From Bacillota bacterium (lineage in GTDB: Bacteria > Bacillota > Clostridia > Lachnospirales > Lachnospiraceae), in contig JAEWQV010000010.1 of assembly GCA_023399055.1 (NCBI GenBank), positions 496,001 through 560,000 on the forward strand: a DNA stretch of 64,000 nucleotides, in the 5' to 3' direction. Below, one piece after another: positions 1 through 7,219 of the stretch. The notes under the pieces were generated by a model, which was not told the origin of the DNA, did not search any database, and saw only the letters and a list, made by a program, of their open reading frames with translations. Both the position numbers and the translations under genes were made by a program. Every line of letters starts with the position of its first letter. Within the stretch, counting starts at the first letter, position 1.

Positions 1-1145
1 GTTGTCTCCACAAAGGTCCCTTCCGCTCTTCTGGTATCTCCAGCCAAAAGTTGAACATTTGCCTGATTAGAAGAATTGGAAGTAAAGTTTTTGGAGAACA
101 CCTGTAAGAACAAATTACGGGATTCATTGTAATTAGGATCAGACGCTGTTTCATAGGATAGTGTTTTCTCGGATACTCCAGATAATGTATAACCATTGGA
201 ACATTCTGCAAGACCGCCAAGAACAGAATAGGTAGTCTGGTAGATATACCCATTTCTAAAATGGAAGGGAATAAAATTTGAAATAGACCGCCTATCCTTC
301 GTATACTGATTCACCTTATGAACTTGAAAGCCTCGATCAAATGCATCGCCTCGGTCCACCATTAGATAGCTCCCATCACTGGTGGCAATTACCTTTTGAC
401 CCATTGAATGACTTGTGTACGGAGATACATACTTGAGCTTTGTCATTGTATTCGTGTTAATATACAACGTGTGGCTTGATTGGTGCGTATTATACATAAC
501 TCTGCCGTATGTACAGACTAAGATACCCTTAGAATCAATCAATACATCGCAATTACCAAAATTAAAAGGTTCCTTAGTTCCGTAACCTTTATCGTTAGAT
601 ATGCTGGTTTCGCTTCCTTTATAGGAAAGTTTATTTAATTGCTTTCCTGTAATATCGTACTGAACAACTGTCATAACAACTGCAGACCCTGCTGATGCAT
701 CAGTTTCCATATCAGCTGTATCATATTTTCCATAAATGATATAAAAATTTCCCGCCTGATCTTGTATTACATTTCCCACCAGTGGCAAGTCCTTTTTAAT
801 CTCCAGGGTCTTTTGCAGCTTCATCTGCTCATTGAGTATACTGATATAAACTGTATTTTTACCACTATAAGCTATGTAGTATTGATTATTTACACCCCAG
901 AATTCATTAATTTCAGATACCTTTCCATAAGGGAAATCGATATCTGGATCGATGGTAGATGGTGTCTTTTCGGTTGTCGAAAAGCTAAAATCATCAACCT
1001 TTGCAATATCCTTTGCCTCTGCTCTTGTGGTAACCGTTGTACTTAGCAAGAAACCGACTGTTAGACTTATTGCTAATAATGGCTTTATGAACCACCTACA
1101 TTGCTTATTGATCTCGTTTTTGTCCTTTGTCCTGTTAGACTTCAT
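1..1145 (-). CDS. Secreted protein, Big2/FN3-protein paralogue (3' end outside window)
   Basis: The reading frame is open from an ATG at 1145, preceded by GGGAGG, to the left edge without a stop, about 381 codons. The first ~45 residues form a signal peptide: a long basic n-region, a hydrophobic core, and a possible cleavage site after TRAEA. The rest is clearly homologous and collinear to the protein at 20586-22661, sharing for example LQKTLEIKKDLP, VGNVIQD and NNQYYIAYSG. By analogy the missing C-terminus would carry Big2 and FN3 modules. The product is probably exported and stays at the cell surface. I know no function for this family; the N-terminal part may be a repetitive beta-structure. 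Very sure it is a gene, not sure what it does. Confidence 0.85.
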   Translation of the reverse strand, partial: MKSNRTKDKNEINKQCRWFIKPLLAISLTVGFLLSTTVTTRAEAKDIAKVDDFSFSTTEKTPSTIDPDIDFPYGKVSEINEFWGVNNQYYIAYSGKNTVYISILNEQMKLQKTLEIKKDLPLVGNVIQDQAGNFYIIYGKYDTADMETDASAGSAVVMTVVQYDITGKQLNKLSYKGSETSISNDKGYGTKEPFNFGNCDVLIDSKGILVCTYGRVMYNTHQSSHTLYINTNTMTKLKYVSPYTSHSMGQKVIATSDGSYLMVDRGDAFDRGFQVHKVNQYTKDRRSISNFIPFHFRNGYIYQTTYSVLGGLAECSNGYTLSGVSEKTLSYETASDPNYNESRNLFLQVFSKNFTSNSSNQANVQLLAGDTRRAEGTFVET

Positions 1146-1160
1146 CCTTCGTACCTCCCA

Positions 1161-1201
1161 GTAAAATATTCAAAACATTTAAATCCTTTTGAATATTTTA
1201 C
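1161..1201. repeat. 15-bp inverted repeat before the secreted-protein gene
   Basis: Perfect 15-bp arms (1161-1175 and 1187-1201) enclose an 11-nt loop between rtcB and the gene starting at 1145. On the minus strand it ends just before the GGGAGG ribosome binding site. It has no U-tract, so it looks more like an operator or an mRNA 5' structure than a terminator. Confidence 0.6.
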
Positions 1202-1264
1202 CATAGATACTTATGAATTCAAATACCGTATAGAATTTTCTGTTCTTATGTGTTGTTATTTGCT

Positions 1265-2476
1265 TTATTCATCCCCTGCCTTAAAGTTATAAATAGGTTT
1301 AATAACCTTAATTATCTCTGCAGTATCACTAATGTTGTTTACGATATCCTCCATACTCTTATATGCCATTGGGCATTCATCCAAGGTGTCCTTATTAACA
1401 GAGGTAGTATAAATTCCATTCATCTCTTTCTTAAATTCTGACAAAGTAAAGGTATTCTTGGCTTTTATTCTGGACATAAGTCTACCTGCTCCATGGGGTG
1501 CTGAATTATTCCAATCCTCATTCCCCTTACCAGTACATATCAGTGATCCATCCCTCATATTGATTGGAATTAATAATGTTTCCCCTTTCTTAGCGGAAAC
1601 CGCACCTTTTCTTAGTATCATGGCATCGGTATCAATATAGTTATGAATTGTTGTAAATTCATCTTCTACCTTAAGCTTTAAACCCTTGATAATCTCATCC
1701 ATCATTGCTTTTCTGTTTAGTAAGGCAAACCTTTGCACAAGTCTCATATCATGAATATAATCTTCCATCAGCTGACCTGATAAGTAAGCGAGTGACTTTG
1801 GAATATCTGTTTTCACCTGTTTCTTCAATTCATTAACTGCTGATTGTATTTCCTTATCCCTACCAGCTTTCTTATATTCTGCTATAAGTCGGATTTCGTC
1901 TGCCTTAGTATTACCATTTAACGACTTATATGCTTGTTCCTGATAATAATTAGCCACCTCTAAGCCAAGATGACGAGAACCAGAGTGGATAACAAGGAAG
2001 ATATTACCCTCCTCATCTTTGTTGGCTTCAATAAAATGATTACCACCTCCCAAGGTTCCTAAGGATTTCACCGCTCTATCCAGATTAATCTTTGCGTCTG
2101 TCTTGCATCTTAAGTCATTCAAATCAATCTCGTCATTGTATCTGTGTGCTGTTGGCCTTACATTAAATCCTGACGGAATTCTTTCATAAATAAGTTTATC
2201 TAACTTTTGTACTTCGATATGTGAATTCTTTATCTGAATTGTCTCCATCCCACATCCAATATCTACCCCTACTAAATTCGGAACCACCGATTCTTTAAGT
2301 GTCATTGTGGTTCCAATGGTACAACCTGCACCAGCATGGACATCTGGCATGATCCTTATTTTTGAAGTTTTTACAAATTCCTGATCGCACAAAGTTTTGA
2401 TTTGCTCAAGTGCAGTTTCCCCTACAACTTCTGTAAAGACCTTGGCTGTGTTATATTTTCCCTCTATATTCTGCAT
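1265..2476 (-). CDS. rtcB: RtcB-family RNA-splicing ligase
   Basis: This 403-residue protein belongs to the RtcB family. These enzymes ligate RNA 2',3'-cyclic phosphate or 3'-phosphate ends to 5'-OH ends using GTP and Mn2+, and act in RNA repair. The family's metal and guanylylation motifs are present: VGVDIGCGM near residues 67-75 (Asp and Cys metal ligands), GGGNHFIEA near 144, HSGSRHLG near 165, and HGAGRLMSR near 325, whose His normally carries GMP. Length is usual for the shorter bacterial RtcB group. The start ATG has a GAGGA ribosome binding site. No release-factor-like prfH or archease gene lies beside it, so its RNA target cannot be inferred from context. Confidence 0.93.
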   Translation of the reverse strand: MQNIEGKYNTAKVFTEVVGETALEQIKTLCDQEFVKTSKIRIMPDVHAGAGCTIGTTMTLKESVVPNLVGVDIGCGMETIQIKNSHIEVQKLDKLIYERIPSGFNVRPTAHRYNDEIDLNDLRCKTDAKINLDRAVKSLGTLGGGNHFIEANKDEEGNIFLVIHSGSRHLGLEVANYYQEQAYKSLNGNTKADEIRLIAEYKKAGRDKEIQSAVNELKKQVKTDIPKSLAYLSGQLMEDYIHDMRLVQRFALLNRKAMMDEIIKGLKLKVEDEFTTIHNYIDTDAMILRKGAVSAKKGETLLIPINMRDGSLICTGKGNEDWNNSAPHGAGRLMSRIKAKNTFTLSEFKKEMNGIYTTSVNKDTLDECPMAYKSMEDIVNNISDTAEIIKVIKPIYNFKAGDE

Positions 2477-2579
2477 AAATTCCTCACTAAAAATTTTTTG
2501 TTATAAATTGTTATTACCCCTTAAATATTTTCCATAGAGTAATATCCTAAATATGATCATTCTTATTTATAATTATTTG

Positions 2580-3479
2580 TTATTCTAATATTTTCTTAAA
2601 ATATTGACCATTACCCCATTTTTCAAAGCCTAACTTACAATAGTAATTATATGGCTCATCATCCGGATCAACAAACACCTTTTTACAACCATACGATTTT
2701 AATATCTTTAATGAATTGTATACAGCAAGCTTTCCTAATCCGAGGTTTCTATATTCTTTGCCAGTTATCATCGGCTCTAAATACCCTGTCTGTGTTTCCT
2801 TCTCATGCCAGAAACCACTGAAAGATGCGTAGGTACCATCCGGTGCTAGAATAACGGTACAAATATCACGATTATAATTTAACCAGGCATGTTTTATTGG
2901 CAGATAGACCTCATCATCTATCTTTGGTATCGGTCCCTTATAGTTAAAACCTTCCCAAATTAGTTTGCATAGCTGATCAAAATCATAAACCTCAGCTAGT
3001 GTTTTTACCACAAATCCGTCTGGTATTTCTACTTGTGGGATATCATCACTTAAAGAGTATTGAAGAGTACTGAACTCATTTGTCAGCTCCTCATAATCCC
3101 TCTGGCGTAATATTTCTTTAAAGTCATTCTCTTTTTCATTAATAAAAAAAGCAATATACTTTTTATCATTCTCCATTCCCGAAAATGTTTCTTCTGCATA
3201 TCTGACAATGTCAATTAGTAGCTCCTTTGTATCACTTAAATTATCCACTCTTACATAACCATTCCATGGACTTAATAATTGTAAAGAAGCTACTATCTCA
3301 TTGTTTTCTCTCCATATACCCAGCTTATCTAACTGAAACATTTCAAAATAAGGTGCATTCCTGAGCCATTCCAATACAATCCTTGAGTGACTAGATTTAC
3401 AATTCCTATACATACGTGTTAAAAAATCACAAAACTCATTCTCATTCTCTGATATATAGTTTTTTCGTACGTACTCCAT
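2580..3479 (-). CDS. GNAT-family N-acetyltransferase
   Basis: A 299-residue protein whose C-terminal third has the GNAT acetyl-CoA fold signature: a basic RNLGLGKLA loop (motif A, near residue 240) followed by a helix, and near the end an NYYCKLGFEKWG motif-B segment. The N-terminal ~150 residues may be a second, degenerate GNAT-like domain, as in other 300-residue members, but I cannot show this. The substrate is unknown. It is probably a cytoplasmic single-gene unit, since neighbours on both sides are unrelated and separated by about 100 bp. Confidence 0.85.
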   Translation of the reverse strand: MEYVRKNYISENENEFCDFLTRMYRNCKSSHSRIVLEWLRNAPYFEMFQLDKLGIWRENNEIVASLQLLSPWNGYVRVDNLSDTKELLIDIVRYAEETFSGMENDKKYIAFFINEKENDFKEILRQRDYEELTNEFSTLQYSLSDDIPQVEIPDGFVVKTLAEVYDFDQLCKLIWEGFNYKGPIPKIDDEVYLPIKHAWLNYNRDICTVILAPDGTYASFSGFWHEKETQTGYLEPMITGKEYRNLGLGKLAVYNSLKILKSYGCKKVFVDPDDEPYNYYCKLGFEKWGNGQYFKKILE

Positions 3480-3583
3480 ATTAACCCCTCCTGTATTGCA
3501 TACCTTAAACTTTGTTCTTCTCCACTGTTAAAAAGACAAAGGAACTATAATATTATCTAGGTATATCCTTTTGATTCTTCATC

Positions 3584-3805
3584 CTATCTGTACCAAAAAT
3601 AATTATTTCTAGCAAACTCCTTTAAGTCGCCAAGTTTTTGACTATTATCAAAATTACGTTTTTTCTTATTTTTGTTTATCGCTTTTGCTCTTGGATAATA
3701 CTTATCGCACTTTTGACAATAATGCTCATGACTGGCATCCCTTCCCTTATTGCATTGTCCTAAAGCGATATAATTAACACAAACTGCCTCTCTATATATG
3801 GCCAT
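3584..3805 (-). CDS. Small cysteine-rich (zinc-binding-like) protein
   Basis: A 73-residue basic protein I do not recognise. Cysteines at 9, 18, 30 and 33 with histidines at 26 and 28 (ending in HYCQKC) look like a structural zinc site. The C-terminal half is Lys/Arg rich (NKNKKKR) and could bind nucleic acid. The ATG is preceded by AGGAGG (about 3811-3818). Upstream lies an attenuator-like arrangement: a leader ORF, an antiterminator-capable hairpin, then a hairpin with a U7 tract. This suggests expression is conditional. Small size and composition leave the function open. Confidence 0.65.
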   Translation of the reverse strand: MAIYREAVCVNYIALGQCNKGRDASHEHYCQKCDKYYPRAKAINKNKKKRNFDNSQKLGDLKEFARNNYFWYR

Positions 3806-3825
3806 TTCTTTCTTCCTCCTATTAT

Positions 3826-3839
3826 TGCGTCAAAACGCA
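3826..3839 (-). repeat. Short hairpin upstream of the cysteine-rich gene
   Basis: TGCGT and ACGCA arms around a CAAA loop lie between the U7 tract and the ribosome binding site of the 73-residue gene. It may be part of the same regulated leader. Confidence 0.4.
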
Positions 3840-3840
3840 C

Positions 3841-3890
3841 AAAAAAAGAGCCTCTTAATGTGATACCTAGATACCACCAATAATCGGCTC
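3841..3890 (-). terminator. Intrinsic terminator / attenuator hairpin
   Basis: On the minus strand a hairpin with outer stem GAGCC/GGCTC (3886-3890 with 3848-3852) and apical stem GTGGTAT-CTAG-GTATCAC is followed by seven U (3841-3847). It sits after the leader ORF ending at 3948 and before the gene at 3584-3805, where an attenuator would be. The 5' arm contains GCCGAT, which can instead pair with ATCGGC in the hairpin just upstream, giving an alternative antiterminator pairing. Confidence 0.6.
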
Positions 3891-3913
3891 ATTAATTATT
3901 CTCTATGATTTGC

Positions 3914-3939
3914 CGATAGCACCTGAACACATGCTACCG
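3914..3939 (-). repeat. Leader hairpin with antiterminator potential
   Basis: Arms 3932-3939 (CGGTAGCA on the minus strand) and 3914-3921 (TGCTATCG) pair with one G-U. The 3' arm continues as ATCGGC, complementary to GCCGAT in the terminator's 5' arm. The hairpin starts about 9 nt after the leader ORF stop, so a ribosome at the stop would cover it. Confidence 0.5.
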
Positions 3940-3947
3940 TATTTTAT

Positions 3948-4136
3948 CTATAATCTACCTGTGAATTCCATTGCGTGCAATTCAGGAGTTATAGCAATCA
4001 TAGCATAATTCATTTTGTAATTATTCTGTTTTTGATTTTTTGCTGTTATCATATTTGATAAAATATAACTAAATTTCATTGCTACGTCTCCTTTCTTTTC
4101 TGTTAATTTACAATTCCTACTAAGGGAATATACCAT
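3948..4136 (-). CDS. Putative leader peptide ORF (62 or 43 residues)
   Basis: This short frame has two credible starts in the same frame. The ATG at 4136 follows GGAGG with a 6-nt gap. The ATG at 4079 follows AAAGGAG and gives a 43-residue peptide beginning MKFSYILSNM. The product resembles nothing I know; it has no clear signal peptide or charge pattern. Its stop lies just before an alternative-pairing hairpin and a U7 terminator, so it may act as a translated leader sensing ribosome stalling or occupancy. It could also simply be a small protein gene. Two ribosome binding sites argue against chance. Confidence 0.45.
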   Translation of the reverse strand: MVYSLSRNCKLTEKKGDVAMKFSYILSNMITAKNQKQNNYKMNYAMIAITPELHAMEFTGRL

Positions 4137-4183
4137 ATTGTTCCTCCGATGTAAAGCCTAAAATAGTAAAAAATACAATTTTT

Positions 4184-4227
4184 AAAAAAACCGTTTAATG
4201 AGATACCAAAATATCATCATTAAACGG
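4184..4227 (-). terminator. Terminator of the maltodextrin operon
   Basis: An 11-bp stem, CCGTTTAATGA (4191-4201) with TCATTAAACGG (4217-4227), is followed on the minus strand by seven U (4184-4190), 32 bp after the amylase stop. Its inner sequence is closely related to the hairpin at 3848-3890. Confidence 0.85.
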
Positions 4228-4258
4228 CATATAAAACACTATAAATAGCACTAAGATT

Positions 4259-5605
4259 TTACTTACTAATTACCACAAACTCCCAGGGTTCCAATGACAT
4301 TTCATTTTCGCCTGCAATTAGAGATATGCTCTCTGCTGTCATTAATTCTGTACCTGTAAATTCACTTTCCAGCTTAAACTTAACATCTGCTGCCTTGTCA
4401 GACAGATTTAATAACACAATAATACGATCCTCTTCCTTTTGACGTTCATAGACTAACACGCGTTCGCTTGATGACTCCAGGAAAGCTATCTCTCCTCCTG
4501 CGTTACCATTCCATAAGGCCGGATGCTCCAGCTTTAGATGGATTAACTTGGTCAATAGCTCCTCATTCTGAAAATCTTCCCAAACAATTTCATCCTTATC
4601 AAAGAATTCCAGTCGATGGTTAAGATTAACCTCTTGTCCGGAATAGATTAATGGCATACCTGGAACTGTGAAAATTAATGTCAGCATTGCTTGTTGAGCG
4701 ACGCCCATCCTCTCTTCTACAGTGCCAATCCAGGAATTCTCATCATGATTATCAATAAAATGCAAAGGATAGGTTTCTTCTGGATAGTTTTTAATCGTAT
4801 TCTTAAAATAGCCTGCCAAACTATCCGCCTTCTTACTTCCCTTGGCAATGCTGTTTAAATCATGATATAAACTCCAACCATAGTTAGAATTAAAAGCATA
4901 TTTCATTAGTGCTAGGGATTTATCATCCTCTGCTAACATATAAACTGGTTTAATTCTTTCAAGTTTCGTTCGTGCTTTTTCCCAGAATTCCAGAGGTACA
5001 CCACCAGCGTAATCGCAGCGATAACCATCCACATCAAATTCCTTTACCCAATAGGTCATGGCTTTTATCATAGCTTTTTGTAACTTCTCATTTTCAAAAT
5101 TTAAATCTGCAACATCTTCCCAGGTTTCAGGATAGATAATCTCTCCCTGTGTATTCTTGGTATACCAGTCCGGATTTTCATTAATCCAGGCATTATCCCA
5201 CCCAGTGTGATTGGCAACCCAGTCAAGGATTACTTTAAAGCCCATTTTATGACAGGTCTTTACCAGATGTGCAAAATCCTCTTTTGTTCCAAACTCCGGA
5301 TTGATCTCTTGATAATCTGCAATTGCATAATAGGAACCTAAGCTTCCCAGTCTTTTTGCACTGGATATCGGATAAATTGGCATGAACCATAGAACTTTAA
5401 CACCCATTTCTTTCAGTCTAGGTAGGTGCTCTTCAAAAGCTTTAAAGGTGCCTTCCTCCGTATACTGACGAATATTCACTTCATAGATAGTCGCATTGTC
5501 AGACCACTTCGGTACACTTACTTTATCCTTAGAAACTGCACAGCCTGGCAACATAGATAGAACCATAAGAATCGCCACCAATCGGTATATTATTTTTCTT
5601 TTCAT
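4259..5605 (-). CDS. GH13 alpha-amylase family lipoprotein
   Basis: A 448-residue glycoside hydrolase of family 13 with an N-terminal lipoprotein signal (hydrophobic core, then LPGC, Cys 22), so it should act at the outer face of the membrane. The four conserved GH13 regions are present: DWVANH near 130, GYRCDYAGG near 194 with the Asp nucleophile, LAED near 224 with the Glu acid/base, and FIDNHDEN near 284. The catalytic core is compact, followed by a short C-terminal beta domain. It presumably cuts starch or longer maltodextrins for the transporter in the same operon. It overlaps the malQ stop by 4 bp (ATGA) and is the last gene. The exact specificity (endo-amylase or oligo-glucosidase) is not decided by sequence. 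Confidence 0.9.
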   Translation of the reverse strand: MKRKIIYRLVAILMVLSMLPGCAVSKDKVSVPKWSDNATIYEVNIRQYTEEGTFKAFEEHLPRLKEMGVKVLWFMPIYPISSAKRLGSLGSYYAIADYQEINPEFGTKEDFAHLVKTCHKMGFKVILDWVANHTGWDNAWINENPDWYTKNTQGEIIYPETWEDVADLNFENEKLQKAMIKAMTYWVKEFDVDGYRCDYAGGVPLEFWEKARTKLERIKPVYMLAEDDKSLALMKYAFNSNYGWSLYHDLNSIAKGSKKADSLAGYFKNTIKNYPEETYPLHFIDNHDENSWIGTVEERMGVAQQAMLTLIFTVPGMPLIYSGQEVNLNHRLEFFDKDEIVWEDFQNEELLTKLIHLKLEHPALWNGNAGGEIAFLESSSERVLVYERQKEEDRIIVLLNLSDKAADVKFKLESEFTGTELMTAESISLIAGENEMSLEPWEFVVISK

Positions 5606-7140
5606 AAGTCACCTCTATTCGTTTGTGTTCGTCCAAACATAACACTAACGTCTCGTAACTTCTTGGCAAGTTCCATATCCAACATTTCCGGGAGATACCT
5701 CCACTGCCAATTATTCATTGTGGTACCAGGTGTATTCATGCGGGCAGAGCTGTCTAAGCCCAGGACATCCTGTAGCGGGACTATTGCCATCTCTGATACG
5801 GAAGCATAACAGGTACGAATAAAATCCCAGGATACCGTTGACAAGGTGGATTTCATATATCCTTGTACCTTATCCTGACAGTCCTTTGATGCCTTTAAGT
5901 ACCATCCAAGTGTTGTGTCATTATCATGAGTTCCCGTATAACATACGGTTCTCGGTAGGTAATGATGGGGTAGAAAAGGATTTTCCTCGGTATTATCAAA
6001 TCCAAACTGCAGGATTTTCATACCCGGTAAATTAAAGTGATCCCTTAGCAGGGTTACCTCTGGTGTAATAACTCCTAGATCCTCTGCTATAATAGGCAGC
6101 TCTTCACCCAGTTCCTTTTGAATGGCATAAAATAAATCTTTATAGGGACCCTTACGCCATTCACCTTGTATTGCATTCTGTGAGCCATAGGGAATTGCAT
6201 AATACGCCTCAAAGCCTCTGAAATGATCAATTCTTAAATAATCCACCATTTCTAAGGTATATTTAATTCTTTTCACCCACCACTTGAAGTCCTGTGCCTT
6301 ATGTACTTCCCAATCATAGAGAGGATTACCCCATAATTGGCCTGTTTCCGAAAAATAGTCCGGCGGCACTCCTGCAACCACAACTGGATATCCTTCTTTA
6401 TCCAAGTAAAATAAATCCTTGTTTCCCCATACATCAGCACTGTCAAAGGCAGTAAATATAGGAATATCCCCAATAATTAAGATACCCTTTGCATTCGCAT
6501 ATGCTTTAAGCTCGAACCACTGTTTATAGAAGATAAACTGAACAAAGGAATAATATCGAATTTCACTCTTAAGTTTATTTCTCCACTTCTCCAAAGCCTC
6601 CTGTGTTGGAAATGCAATTTCCGAATCCCATTGGCACCACATAACTCCACCGTGAGCATCCTTAACTGCCATAAACAAGGCATAATCCTGCAACCAATCC
6701 TTCTGGTGTTGGCAAAATGTCTCAAACTCCTCCAGCATTTTAGCATCATTAATGTTCCCAAAACGCCTATAAGCCTTACGGAGAAGGTCCAGCTTATATT
6801 CAATTACCGGTCCAAAATCAATTTTGGTCTGTTCCCAATTCTTTGGTTCTAATTCTTGCTCTGTTAGTAATCCCATATCGCCTAAAAGCTCTGGGCTAAT
6901 AATCAAAGGTTGCCCAGCAAAAGACGAGAAGGATTGGTATGGAGAATCCCCATAACCGGTAGGACCAAGTGGTAACACTTGCCAAATCGACTGCCCAGCT
7001 TCTGCAAGAAAGTCTATGAATTGATACGCATTTGCTCCTAAGTCTCCAATCCCATAGGAACCTGGAAAAGAAGTAGGATGTACTAGGATACCACCTTTTC
7101 TAACAGAATTTGTGAGGGATTCTACAGATTTTCTTTCCAC
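5602..7140 (-). CDS. malQ: 4-alpha-glucanotransferase (amylomaltase)
   Basis: A GH77 enzyme of about 512 residues. It transfers glucan units between malto-oligosaccharides in the cytoplasm and releases glucose. Motifs: HPTSFPGSYGIGDLG at the N-terminus, RIDHFRGF with the nucleophile Asp, IIAEDLG with the acid/base Glu, and TGTHDNDTT with the third carboxylate. An upstream in-frame ATG at 7155 has no ribosome binding site and itself overlaps GGAGG. That GGAGG is 8 nt before a GTG at 7140, so I place the start there (MERKSVESL). Length fits GH77. It lies in the maltodextrin operon between the neopullulanase and amylase genes. Confidence 0.93.
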   Translation of the reverse strand: MERKSVESLTNSVRKGGILVHPTSFPGSYGIGDLGANAYQFIDFLAEAGQSIWQVLPLGPTGYGDSPYQSFSSFAGQPLIISPELLGDMGLLTEQELEPKNWEQTKIDFGPVIEYKLDLLRKAYRRFGNINDAKMLEEFETFCQHQKDWLQDYALFMAVKDAHGGVMWCQWDSEIAFPTQEALEKWRNKLKSEIRYYSFVQFIFYKQWFELKAYANAKGILIIGDIPIFTAFDSADVWGNKDLFYLDKEGYPVVVAGVPPDYFSETGQLWGNPLYDWEVHKAQDFKWWVKRIKYTLEMVDYLRIDHFRGFEAYYAIPYGSQNAIQGEWRKGPYKDLFYAIQKELGEELPIIAEDLGVITPEVTLLRDHFNLPGMKILQFGFDNTEENPFLPHHYLPRTVCYTGTHDNDTTLGWYLKASKDCQDKVQGYMKSTLSTVSWDFIRTCYASVSEMAIVPLQDVLGLDSSARMNTPGTTMNNWQWRYLPEMLDMELAKKLRDVSVMFGRTQTNRGDL

Positions 7141-7219
7141 TAATAAAACCTCCATATCATATATCGTAAATAAAACCGAGTTAATATTGTTATTAACTCA
7201 AACTTTGCAGGTTCAAATC

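Noticed and set aside
6477..6852. Overlapping 66-108 residue frames within malQ
   Set aside because: They are shadows of the malQ reading frame; the encoded sequences are of unusual composition and show no domain.
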